This document shows positions 7,003 to 14,162 of a DNA stretch of 33,396 nucleotides, one piece after another. The position numbers were made by a program, and so were the translations under genes. Position 1 is the first letter of the stretch; each line of letters begins with the position of its first letter. A model generated the notes under the pieces. It worked only from the letters and a program-made list of their open reading frames with translations, did not search any database and was not told the DNA's origin. The DNA is from a virus: IMG/VR virus record IMGVR_UViG_3300029319_000234, positions 1 to 33,396 of that record; one strand, 5' to 3'.

Positions 7003-7707
7003 TTAACCTCTATACCCACCACCTTTGGCTTTGTATTGTTTAGCAAGCATTTGCGCTTTTCTAGCTGACCACTGACCAGGTGCCCCACCTTTACCGCCTG
7101 CCTTTATTCTATTAAACAAAGCTTTTCTCATGGTTGGTTTTGTGTAGTTACCTGCTTTGTTAACTGTGCTTTTTGTTTTTCCACCCTTATTCATTTTTTT
7201 TGTAATGTCACCACCAACAACACGCTTGCCTCTTCTTCCTGTCATAACACCCAGACTAGGAGGACCCATACTAAATGCACCAAACTTAGAAGTTTGACTT
7301 CTTTTCTTTCTCTCTAGTGTTTTTTCAAACTCTGCTGCATCTTTTTTTTGTTTTTCTAGTCTATCAAGTGTTTTTTGTAACTCACCTTTAACTTGAGTTC
7401 CAGGTGGAGTTTTTCTCATTTTTGCAGGTTTGTTTATTTTTTTCTTAGCATCTGATTTTTTCTTACTTGTAATGGCTCTTCTTTCTGCAGGAGAAGCGCC
7501 AATCTTATCCATGTTACCACCATTTTTCATTCTACTAAGGATGCCACCACGCTTCATACCGCCAGAAGATGAACTTGAAGATGTTGAAGATGAAGAAGAA
7601 GCTGGACCATCATCTAAATTCTTTGCAGATCTAATGATGTTTAAATCTTTTCTGTCATCACCTGTAGATAAAAATCCACCTGTTTTTAGTCTCATTGGCT
7701 TCTTCAT
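7003..7707 (-). CDS. Large basic low-complexity protein, 234 aa
   Basis: Lys/Gly/Ser-rich: an N-terminal MKKPMRLKTGGFLSTGDDR, a run of about 14 Ser around residues 38-50, repeated GG(M/I)..RGGILSRMKNGG blocks, then a Lys-rich central helix (KKKSDAKKKINKP; 80-130) and GKGGAPGQWSARKAQMLAKQ near the C-terminus. The last block is the best candidate for a short conserved segment. The protein has no enzyme motif. Possible roles are DNA condensation in the head or a scaffold for assembly. It lies just downstream of the lysozyme gene in the leftward message. Confidence 0.65.
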   Translation of the reverse strand: MKKPMRLKTGGFLSTGDDRKDLNIIRSAKNLDDGPASSSSSTSSSSSSGGMKRGGILSRMKNGGNMDKIGASPAERRAITSKKKSDAKKKINKPAKMRKTPPGTQVKGELQKTLDRLEKQKKDAAEFEKTLERKKRSQTSKFGAFSMGPPSLGVMTGRRGKRVVGGDITKKMNKGGKTKSTVNKAGNYTKPTMRKALFNRIKAGGKGGAPGQWSARKAQMLAKQYKAKGGGYRG

Positions 7708-7716
7708 ATTACACTC

Positions 7717-8163
7717 CTATGTGCTAATAGCTTCCATTCTTTCACAAAGTCTCTCTGCTCTCTTAGTTACTTGATCATACCACCTTGAACTGCGCATCTC
7801 AGCCGCTGCAGATTTCCAATCTCTTTTATTTACATTTTCTCTCATGCGAATAAATTTGGATAAACGAGGTCTGCCTAGATTAAACATCATATTGGCAATA
7901 ATTCTTTTTGCCTCTTCAGGTAAGTCATCAAAGTCATCGTATAAAACTTTACATTCATTTATTGTTGTCTGTATGTCTTTGTCAAATAACTCATTGACTC
8001 TTTCTTCAGAAACTTCAGTGCCCACTGGTTTGTCGTACTCTTCATCCCACTCTGTCAGAAGGTGCCCAATTCCTACAGTCTTCAGATTTAAGTGGTCTAA
8101 ATACACAGAGTGCACACAACCCTCATCTCTTTTTAGTTCTTCTCTTAACTTGTCAATATCCAT
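7717..8163 (-). CDS. T4-type endolysin, glycoside hydrolase family 24
   Basis: A 148-residue lysozyme that cleaves the beta-1,4 bond between N-acetylmuramic acid and N-acetylglucosamine. The catalytic region reads LKRDEGCVHSVYLDHLNLKT then VGIGHLLT, matching T4 lysozyme E11/D20/T26 with E14, D23 and T29 here. Further family features are MFNLGRPRLSKF and the C-terminal SSRWYDQVTKRAERLCERM. There is no signal peptide, so a holin should be needed; the two-pass and one-pass membrane proteins downstream (5886-6957) are candidates. The length is normal for the family. Confidence 0.95.
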   Translation of the reverse strand: MDIDKLREELKRDEGCVHSVYLDHLNLKTVGIGHLLTEWDEEYDKPVGTEVSEERVNELFDKDIQTTINECKVLYDDFDDLPEEAKRIIANMMFNLGRPRLSKFIRMRENVNKRDWKSAAAEMRSSRWYDQVTKRAERLCERMEAIST

Positions 8164-8645
8164 TATCTCATAGAGCCTTTTGTTTTACCTTTAGTAGCCA
8201 AGCCATCAATAGGTTTAGATCTTTTCATCATACCACCCATCATCATTCTCTGCATTTGATTAGCACCTGTTGCTGCCACAGAGCTTTGTCCTGCTTGAGG
8301 CATTTGTGCTGATGCCATTTCCATTTGTCTTTTTTTTCTTTTATCTTTTTGTTTTCGTGCAAAAGCCATTGGTAATATTCCGCCTAGCCCTGACTCTGCA
8401 AGTTTCATTAATGGTTTTTTCCCAATAAGTTCAGGCAACAAACCACCACCAAGTACTCCACCTAAATTTTTCTTTTTTACAGGTTTTTTCTTTTTATTAA
8501 GTATTTTTCTTTTTGTACCTTTATCAGAACCCATTTTTTCACCAATGAATTTTTTTCTCATTCTTTCTCTGTTACCCTTTAGACCATACATGGTGCCACC
8601 TTTCATTTGTTGTCTCATGGAAGCTCGACTAATCAACACTTCCAC
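8163..8645 (-). CDS. Basic Met/Gly-rich protein, up to 160 aa
   Basis: Extremely basic: KRKILNKKKKPVKKKNLGG (about 45-63), a hydrophobic Gly/Leu segment (GGVLGGGLLPELIG), a charged ARKQKDKRKKRQMEM block, and a Met/Gly cluster MQRMMMGGMMKRS near the end. The start is uncertain: the longest frame begins inside the DUF6321-like gene (8633-8645), while the ATG starting MYGLKGNRERM (around 8591) has an AAAGGTGG a few bases ahead of it and may be real. The function is unknown; it is probably virion-internal or nucleic-acid-binding. Confidence 0.6.
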   Translation of the reverse strand: MEVLISRASMRQQMKGGTMYGLKGNRERMRKKFIGEKMGSDKGTKRKILNKKKKPVKKKNLGGVLGGGLLPELIGKKPLMKLAESGLGGILPMAFARKQKDKRKKRQMEMASAQMPQAGQSSVAATGANQMQRMMMGGMMKRSKPIDGLATKGKTKGSMR

Positions 8646-8929
8646 CTACGTCTTGCTTGTCTTAATCTACTGTTAGGATTCTTTGCAGCCTTTGGAAACT
8701 TTTTCATTTGACCAGCAGATCTGGCGCAGAAAGACTTTCTTCTTTTAGCATCTTTGCTGCCAGGCTTTACTTTGCCAGTTACTGCGGTCTTAAGTTTACT
8801 GCCAGGGTTTTGCCTTCTATATTTAGCTACACCTTTTGCGGTCATACCAGCGCCCTGTTTAGTGGGTCTTTTATCTCCGCTTTTTATAGTGAAGCCCTTT
8901 AGGCTACCCTTTTTCTTAGTGCTAGGCAT
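8633..8929 (-). CDS. DUF6321-like basic protein, 98 aa
   Basis: The central block AGMTAKGVAKYRRQNPGSK followed by LKTAVTGKVKPGSKDAKRRK, SFCAR and a C-terminal RRRWKC matches the pattern I remember as DUF6321 from cyanophages and other marine viruses. The two conserved Cys (in SFCAR and the last residue) could be functional. No biochemical role is known. It overlaps the 201-aa virion gene upstream by 8 bp (8922-8929). The domain name is recalled, not searched. Confidence 0.8.
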   Translation of the reverse strand: MPSTKKKGSLKGFTIKSGDKRPTKQGAGMTAKGVAKYRRQNPGSKLKTAVTGKVKPGSKDAKRRKSFCARSAGQMKKFPKAAKNPNSRLRQARRRWKC

Positions 8930-9527
8930 AAAAGAATGTCATCATATCGATAGTACCTATCGTATAATTGACAACAAAACCATTTTCAAACAACACACCA
9001 TCCTCTGGTATTGTTCTGTCAACAGTTGTGTTATCAGTTCCAATAGTTCTTGATTTAAACAAGATTGTACCATCTTCTGGTGCGCCATTATAAAAGTTTA
9101 TAACTCCAGCACTACCACCTGAAACAATAGAGAAACCTTTTAACCTAACTCTGTTACTGCCTAAAACAGCTTGAGCTGCAAGAGTTCCTGAACCAACTGA
9201 TACGTTAGCCGCATACTGCGCTGAACAAGTGGCACTACTAACTGTCTTAAATAGTTTTGTGCCTGCCACAGTTTCTGCTGAACCTGTTGATGTAATAACT
9301 TCTGTCATAGAATCACCAAAAACATCGGTGCCTACTATGGTAACAGTTTTTTCATTATCACCAGTTCCCGCTGTAGTAACTGTTATATTTCTAGCTCCGC
9401 CTGATGCAAAACTTGTATTAGCTAAAGTAAAAGCTGTGTTGGGTCTAGCAGCCGCTGCGATAAAGGTGGTTGATGCAGCCACCTCATCGCTAACTGTTAT
9501 AGCCTGAACATCTGATCTTCCTGCCAT
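8922..9527 (-). CDS. Beta-rich virion protein, 201 aa
   Basis: Starts MAGRSDVQAITVSDEVAAST and consists almost entirely of short Ser/Thr/Val/Gly-rich strands, with no catalytic motif. It ends VVNYTIGTIDMMTFFYA. Such proteins next to capsid genes are usually head decoration, spike or minor head proteins. It has a TAGGAGAATATT leader with an ATG start. It is encoded just downstream of the 327-aa beta-rich gene and after the terminator that follows the major capsid gene. The exact role is unknown. Confidence 0.75.
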   Translation of the reverse strand: MAGRSDVQAITVSDEVAASTTFIAAAARPNTAFTLANTSFASGGARNITVTTAGTGDNEKTVTIVGTDVFGDSMTEVITSTGSAETVAGTKLFKTVSSATCSAQYAANVSVGSGTLAAQAVLGSNRVRLKGFSIVSGGSAGVINFYNGAPEDGTILFKSRTIGTDNTTVDRTIPEDGVLFENGFVVNYTIGTIDMMTFFYA

Positions 9528-9547
9528 AATATTCTCCTATATTTTAA

Positions 9548-10531
9548 TTAAAGTCTCTCGAAAGATGACCCAGGAGTTCTAGTGACAGTAATGTCTTTTA
9601 GAAATATTTCATCAGTCGCTGTAGCGTTTTTAAGAATAGCTAAATAAGGCACAAGAACATCACCGTCATCAAATGTAAATGCGGCTGTAGTTGCTGGTGC
9701 AGCTAGTGTACCTTCTCCTGCTACTTCATTTACAACTAACTCATATGTAACTACACCAGCAGAGGATAAATTAACCTTTAATCTTAAATTTTGGTTATCC
9801 ACTGGAACTGAAGCACCACAGTCTGTTGATGTTGATGTACCAGAGTTATTCAGGTCTGTTTGAATTTCAATATTGGTATCACCCTGTGCTCCAAAAGCAA
9901 CAACGTCTGTATAAACTAAATCACCTGCCGCTGCTGCTGTAATCTGAGCGTTAAATGCAGTTTGAAATTCTTCAGTTTTTCTAAAACCTATTACAATACA
10001 ATCAAAGTCTGTATAATCTGCAGCTTGGAAAGTTGCATCAATAGATCCAGAATGTGTTCCAACTGTAAAAGTATGAGGACCTGTTCCTTGTGCATTACCG
10101 CCACAAATCATTTGCAATCCGACATTATTAGTTGTTTCACCATCCATACATAAGTTCAAACCTGCATGAGTTGTCGCTGTGTCTGTTGCTGGTACTGTTC
10201 CATCTAACATTGGCGCAGTTCCACCTGCAGAAAACGCACCAACTGCAACACATGCTGCAGGATACATTTGTCCTTGAGGACCAATGAACAACATACCAAA
10301 CTTGTCACCATCTGCTAAAACACCAACAGCACTATTTGCCATCATTGTTGTGATTGGTGGTGGGCATGTAATATAATTATATTGAAAAATAGTTGTTGAT
10401 GCTGCCGCTGTTATTTGTCCAGTTGAGCTAACTGAATAATTTTCTGTGATAGCACCAGTTGAGGTATTTTTGGTGATTTGTTTAAAACCACCTTCAGATC
10501 TGACTGGACCTGAAAAAGTTGTATTAGCCAT
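9548..10531 (-). CDS. Virion protein with 'SGPVRSEGGF' N-terminus, 327 aa
   Basis: The start MANTTFSGPVRSEGGFKQIT is a recognisable N-terminal tag of marine phage virion proteins located just after the major capsid gene. The remainder is beta-rich with Gly/Thr/Ala composition and a C-terminal DEIFLKDITVTRTPGSSFERL. It is a candidate head-fibre or decoration protein. A strong terminator (10597-10621) lies between it and the capsid gene, so its expression may depend on read-through or a separate promoter in 10532-10596. I see no clear promoter there. Confidence 0.75.
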   Translation of the reverse strand: MANTTFSGPVRSEGGFKQITKNTSTGAITENYSVSSTGQITAAASTTIFQYNYITCPPPITTMMANSAVGVLADGDKFGMLFIGPQGQMYPAACVAVGAFSAGGTAPMLDGTVPATDTATTHAGLNLCMDGETTNNVGLQMICGGNAQGTGPHTFTVGTHSGSIDATFQAADYTDFDCIVIGFRKTEEFQTAFNAQITAAAAGDLVYTDVVAFGAQGDTNIEIQTDLNNSGTSTSTDCGASVPVDNQNLRLKVNLSSAGVVTYELVVNEVAGEGTLAAPATTAAFTFDDGDVLVPYLAILKNATATDEIFLKDITVTRTPGSSFERL

Positions 10532-10596
10532 TTCAATCTCCTTGTCTTGGCAATTGTCGAAGTTAATTCTTCGTCAAGGTAATTTAAGTATATATT

Positions 10597-10621
10597 AAAA
10601 AGGGCGGTTTGTAACCGCCCT
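10597..10621 (-). terminator. Intrinsic terminator after the major capsid gene
   Basis: A perfect 9-bp inverted repeat (AGGGCGGTT at 10601-10609 and AACCGCCCT at 10613-10621) has a 3-nt loop. On the minus strand it is followed by TTTTTAAT. It lies 12 bp beyond the capsid stop. Its G+C content stands out from the surrounding A/T sequence. It probably caps a capsid-rich late message, with partial read-through to downstream virion genes. Confidence 0.93.
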
Positions 10622-10632
10622 AAGTAATTTTT

Positions 10633-11538
10633 TTATGCTCCAGGTGAGCCGAACATTCCTAATGGGTCTGAAACACCAAATGAATATCTCTCACGGGCTT
10701 TGTATCTAACATTACCTGTGTCAAAGTCTCCATCCATTGATGTAGCCATAGGTGTTCTTACAAACATCTTCATGCCGTTAGGTACATCAGTTGTTAAGAA
10801 GAAAGCATCTGTATCTGTGAGATAGTGATTTATAGTAAATCCCTCAGGTATAGATCCGTTGTTTCTTAACGCATTGATGTCATTATCAGCAGTGCCTGTT
10901 CTTTGCTCTGTCTGCAATAACCTTGTTGCAACAAACATTAATGCTGGTGGAACGATTAATTTTCTAGGTCTAGCAGCAATCAACAAACCTCTTTCATCTA
11001 CGAAAGCAGCAATGTCAATTACCATTTGCTCTAGAGAAGTTTCATTTAAGTCAGCATTAGTTGTAAGTCTATTCTTTTGGTTTCCACCTGCCACAGTTGG
11101 GTGTGCTGTGTTAAATAATGTCACGCCATCACCACTCTGAAATGTGTCAAAACCAGTGTTTAATAAACTTGCAGCTTTTGTTTGCTTTGTATAAGCCATA
11201 GCTCTTGCTAGTGCTTTTGTATAACGAGCAGACAATGAATCATAAAGATTATCTTCCATTGCCTCTTCTGTTATTGAAAAGCCCATTGCAACAGTTTCAT
11301 GGTTATACCTTGCAGTAAAAGACTCTTGCGCTGAATCAAAACTTACTGCACTTCCCTCAGGTTTCACTGGGGCTGCACCAAATCCTGATAACTTGACTTC
11401 CTCTTCAAAGCTACGCTCTGAATTTTCTGTCTCATATATCTCAGCATGTTCGTCTTCATATTTTGCATACTCAAGCCCAAATAAAGCATTTAAGCCAGGT
11501 AATAACTCCTTAAGGAGTTGCGCTCTTGAAATAGCCAT
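10633..11538 (-). CDS. Major capsid protein, Mu gpT-like HK97 fold
   Basis: A 301-residue protein starting MAISRAQLLKELLPGLNALF. It has FEEEVKLSGFGAAPVKPEGS, then ESFTARYNHETVAMGFSITEE followed by 'LYDSLSARYTKALARAMAYTKQ', the pattern of Mu-like head subunit gpT proteins, and LIAARPRKLIVPPALMFVA, the conserved strand-helix of the HK97 P/A domain. The C-terminus has RYSFGVSDPLGMFGSPGA. No delta domain of the HK97 protease-cleaved kind is obvious; a separate scaffold gene is present at 12614. It has a strong AGGAGG-like site (AAGGAGGTTGTAAT) before the ATG and a terminator after the stop, both fitting very high expression. Confidence 0.88.
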   Translation of the reverse strand: MAISRAQLLKELLPGLNALFGLEYAKYEDEHAEIYETENSERSFEEEVKLSGFGAAPVKPEGSAVSFDSAQESFTARYNHETVAMGFSITEEAMEDNLYDSLSARYTKALARAMAYTKQTKAASLLNTGFDTFQSGDGVTLFNTAHPTVAGGNQKNRLTTNADLNETSLEQMVIDIAAFVDERGLLIAARPRKLIVPPALMFVATRLLQTEQRTGTADNDINALRNNGSIPEGFTINHYLTDTDAFFLTTDVPNGMKMFVRTPMATSMDGDFDTGNVRYKARERYSFGVSDPLGMFGSPGA

Positions 11539-11550
11539 ATTACAACCTCC

Positions 11551-12150
11551 TTAAGCTGCGCCACTAGTTGATGTAAGCTGATGATAGTTAAACTTACAAA
11601 CCAATATTGGAAAGTTGCTTCCCTTTTCATCACCTAAGTCACCACCTAGATAGTCAATTATTTTTATTCCGTCACCTGCATTTGTGGATATTTCAGATGC
11701 ATCTAATGATACTCTAGAAATTCCCAATGTTGTATTTGCAGAACCCTGCACAACAGGTGCGTTCTTACCGTATATGTCTCTTTCATTAGAAAAAGATCCA
11801 TCAGCTTGGATTGTAAATAATACGTTTGGATCATCTACAACGTAAGCCATTATGTCATCCGCTGCTGTACTTGCAGGGAAATGTTGACTAAATGTCAACT
11901 GATTTGTATTTGGATCTGTAAATCGACATCCCATGAAAATACCACATAGATCAGTTGCTGAACCATCCATAGTACCTGTCATTTTTGCAATTGTAGTTGC
12001 ATTACTGGCATTAACTAATTGAACGATGTCGCCCTTGACTATCGCTGTACTTTCTCCAGATTTAATAGGGTATTGTCTAAATACCTCTAAAGAACCTGCA
12101 TCGAATCTGCCGATTGGGTTTAATCCAAATGGTGCTGCTACACTACTCAT
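11551..12150 (-). CDS. Capsid-proximal virion protein, 199 aa
   Basis: Begins MSSVAAPFGLNPIGRFDAGS and has a beta-rich body: 'FRQYPIKSGESTAIVKGDIVQLV', 'GIFMGCRFTDPNTNQLTFSQHFPAS', and a C-terminal 'FPILVCKFNYHQLTSTSGAA'. Proteins with this N-terminus are found just upstream of gpT-like capsid genes in marine phages. Decoration or cement protein is the likely role, from position and the beta composition. It is separated from the capsid gene by 12 bp and read in the same direction. Confidence 0.75.
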   Translation of the reverse strand: MSSVAAPFGLNPIGRFDAGSLEVFRQYPIKSGESTAIVKGDIVQLVNASNATTIAKMTGTMDGSATDLCGIFMGCRFTDPNTNQLTFSQHFPASTAADDIMAYVVDDPNVLFTIQADGSFSNERDIYGKNAPVVQGSANTTLGISRVSLDASEISTNAGDGIKIIDYLGGDLGDEKGSNFPILVCKFNYHQLTSTSGAA

Positions 12151-12179
12151 TTTAAGCCTCTTCGGTTAATTATGTTACA

Positions 12180-12614
12180 CTAACTTGTGCGAGTAACCTT
12201 TTCTGGTTTTAGAACTGGCATCCTCGGATCGGACTCTCTCATGTAATTATTATCGACTGAACTCATTTGTTGTACGTTCTTTTCACGATAATGATCTCTT
12301 CGAGCATCCATGTTTTCTTTGGAGTTCTTGCAAAGTAGCAATCCTCCAACCTCTACATTGCCACTAAACTTAGAATCAATATCAGGCATGACTTTCAATT
12401 CAGGATGGTCTTCTGCTTTTACGGCTTCCCAACCTTCACGAAATTTAGCTGAGACGTTTGTCATATCGGCTTGACCAAGTGTTGATGTGCGTATCCACCT
12501 GTATTCTACTCCATCTACTGGATCAGGATCTGGTAGAGCGTTTGGTCTTGTCCAAGTGACCTTTCTTTTTGTGCTGTCTCTTGTTTCTGCTGTGCGTGAT
12601 GTTCTATCTGCCAT
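12180..12614 (-). CDS. Conserved head-module protein, 144 aa
   Basis: A hydrophilic, charged protein with TKRKVTWTRPNALPDPDPVDG, EYRWIRTSTLGQADMTNVSAK, KFREGWEAVKAEDHPELKV and GLLLCKNSKENMDARRDHY. This set of blocks is conserved among SU10-like head modules in my memory, always between scaffold and capsid genes. The function is unknown. The start overlaps the scaffold gene stop by one base (12614). Confidence 0.7.
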   Translation of the reverse strand: MADRTSRTAETRDSTKRKVTWTRPNALPDPDPVDGVEYRWIRTSTLGQADMTNVSAKFREGWEAVKAEDHPELKVMPDIDSKFSGNVEVGGLLLCKNSKENMDARRDHYREKNVQQMSSVDNNYMRESDPRMPVLKPEKVTRTS

Positions 12615-13564
12615 CAGTTAGCCTCCTTCAAAAGCTGTGCTGCGTATTGTTCATTTGTTAGTCCAAGTCGTTTAGCAAGTGCGACTTGTGTTGAGGTCAG
12701 TTGCACTTTGCGTGGTTTTTTTGCAGTTCTACTAGGAGCGGCAACCACGGAACCAACAGATCGTAGAGGTGCCTCTGCCTCTTTTGTCTCTACATTCTGC
12801 TTGTCAAAATAATCAGGAAATGTTCTTTGCATCGCCTCATCTATCTTTTGATAGTATGTTTGAGCATCTGTGATAGGGTTTATTTTATCTAGAAGTAACT
12901 TTTGATGCACTCCCATTGCAAACCCTGTCATTTCCTCGTGTCCTTTTTTTTGAAACCAATCATTATTAGCTAACCACTCTTTGTCCTCACGAGTTGGTTG
13001 ATGCGGTTTGGCTTCTGTATAAGCTGGTTCTGCTTTCTTTAGCGCTGGCTCTTCAGTTCTTTTTCTAGGCTTATAGTCATTTACCTTGAACTGTTCTGCT
13101 TGCGCTTTATTAAGTTTAGATTGCGCTTCTACAATCTTGTCTGGATCTCCAGCTTCATACGCTTCTTTGTATTCTTTTTTTGCAGCTTCTATAACTGCAT
13201 CTGTTCTGCCTTTTACTTGCTCAACTAATAAAGCCTCACCATCATCTAAAGTTTTCTTTAGTGTGTTATTCTCTTTCAAAATTCTTTCAGCATGCGCTAT
13301 GGCTTCATTCTTTTCTCTTTCAGCGGCTTCTTTAGCTCTTCTTTCTTCGTGATACTCATACTTTAATTGTTTAATTCTTTTTTGAGCATCGCCTTTGTAT
13401 TTTGAAATTTCGTCATCCTCAGGGATGTCAGGTTTAGTTCCCTCTGTTCTAGCGGGTCTTCCCTGATCTTCCTGAGGTGTATCGTCTACGACTTGAACCT
13501 CTATATCAGGAACTACATTTTCTTCTTGTTCTACTTCTAAGTTTTCTGCAGTGTTTTCATTCAT
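12614..13564 (-). CDS. Capsid scaffolding protein, 316 aa
   Basis: The sequence profile is that of an assembly scaffold: an acidic disordered N-terminus (NLEVEQEENVVPDIEVQVVD), a long coiled coil from about 50 to 170 (KRIKQLKYEYHEERRAKEAA and onward), 'DKEWLANNDWFQKKGHEEMTGFA', and a basic C-terminus (PSRTAKKPRKVQLTSTQVAL) of the type that binds the inner capsid surface. It is located between portal and capsid genes, as expected. It overlaps the GroES gene by 4 bp. Confidence 0.85.
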   Translation of the reverse strand: MNENTAENLEVEQEENVVPDIEVQVVDDTPQEDQGRPARTEGTKPDIPEDDEISKYKGDAQKRIKQLKYEYHEERRAKEAAEREKNEAIAHAERILKENNTLKKTLDDGEALLVEQVKGRTDAVIEAAKKEYKEAYEAGDPDKIVEAQSKLNKAQAEQFKVNDYKPRKRTEEPALKKAEPAYTEAKPHQPTREDKEWLANNDWFQKKGHEEMTGFAMGVHQKLLLDKINPITDAQTYYQKIDEAMQRTFPDYFDKQNVETKEAEAPLRSVGSVVAAPSRTAKKPRKVQLTSTQVALAKRLGLTNEQYAAQLLKEAN

Positions 13565-13929
13565 ACTCTTGCATACCCTCTTGGATCATCGACAACTGCT
13601 TCCACAGTGTCATCGTTAATTAATCTAAATTCTTCACCTTTTATTTTAAATCTGGTTCCAGAATACGATCTAAAAATAACAAAATCACCTTTTTGACAGT
13701 AAGCACCGTTAGGAAATTTCTCTGAGTCTTTATAGGCTTCTTCACCCATATCAACTACGAAACCAATAATAGATGCTGTTTCTTCTGCTTTCACTAAAGT
13801 ATCTGGCATATGAACGCCACCCTCAGTTTTCTCAGCCATTTTAGGTATACTGATAAGTAATTTATACCCTTTTGGCACAGGTAATTTTAACTTAACTTCT
13901 TCTTTTATTTCTTTTTGCGCTGTATACAT
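13561..13929 (-). CDS. Phage GroES-like co-chaperonin, 122 aa
   Basis: Matches the Cpn10 fold in order: PVPKGYKLLISIPKMAEKTE (first strand and start of the mobile loop), GGVHMPDTLVKAEETASIIG (mobile-loop return), FVVDMGEEAYKD, then YCQKGDFVIFRSYSGTRFKI and EEFRLINDDTVEAVV. GroES caps GroEL; phage versions (T4 gp31 is the classical case) help fold the major capsid protein. Its place in the head operon between portal and scaffold fits that role. It is slightly longer than bacterial GroES (about 97 aa) because of N- and C-terminal extensions. Confidence 0.88.
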   Translation of the reverse strand: MYTAQKEIKEEVKLKLPVPKGYKLLISIPKMAEKTEGGVHMPDTLVKAEETASIIGFVVDMGEEAYKDSEKFPNGAYCQKGDFVIFRSYSGTRFKIKGEEFRLINDDTVEAVVDDPRGYARV

Positions 13930-13967
13930 ATTTCATATATATCCTAATTTTTTGTTTTAGAAAAGCC

Positions 13968-14162
13968 TTAATCTTCAATAAATCTCTTTTCAATAGTTTT
14001 AATCTCTTCTTCAATCTGCTTAGTCGCTTCGATTTTACCGCATGTTTCCCTATATTCTTCATAGGAAGATGCTCCGCCATTCGAGACATAATTAGACCAA
14101 TCATACCTCATCTCCTGTATTTTTTTAATAATTGGTGTGTATATTGTTTCATTTTTACTCAT
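13968..14162 (-). CDS. Small helical protein downstream of portal, 64 aa
   Basis: I place the start at the ATG at 14160-14162, which overlaps the portal stop (ATGAGTAA), rather than at an earlier in-frame codon. The product begins MSKNETIYTPIIKKIQEMRY and ends with a charged helix (KIEATKQIEEEIKTIEKRFI). It contains one 'WSNYVSNGGASSYEEYRETCG' block, probably a conserved loop between helices. The function is unknown; small proteins in this position in related phages are also unnamed. Confidence 0.7.
   Translation of the reverse strand: MSKNETIYTPIIKKIQEMRYDWSNYVSNGGASSYEEYRETCGKIEATKQIEEEIKTIEKRFIED

Noticed and set aside
10532-10632. Separate promoter for the 327-aa virion gene
   Set aside because: I saw no convincing -35/-10 pair on the minus strand between the terminator and the gene start.
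13892-14104. Leftward frame of 70 codons overlapping GroES and the 64-aa gene
   Set aside because: It is a shadow frame across two better-supported genes, with no start signal.
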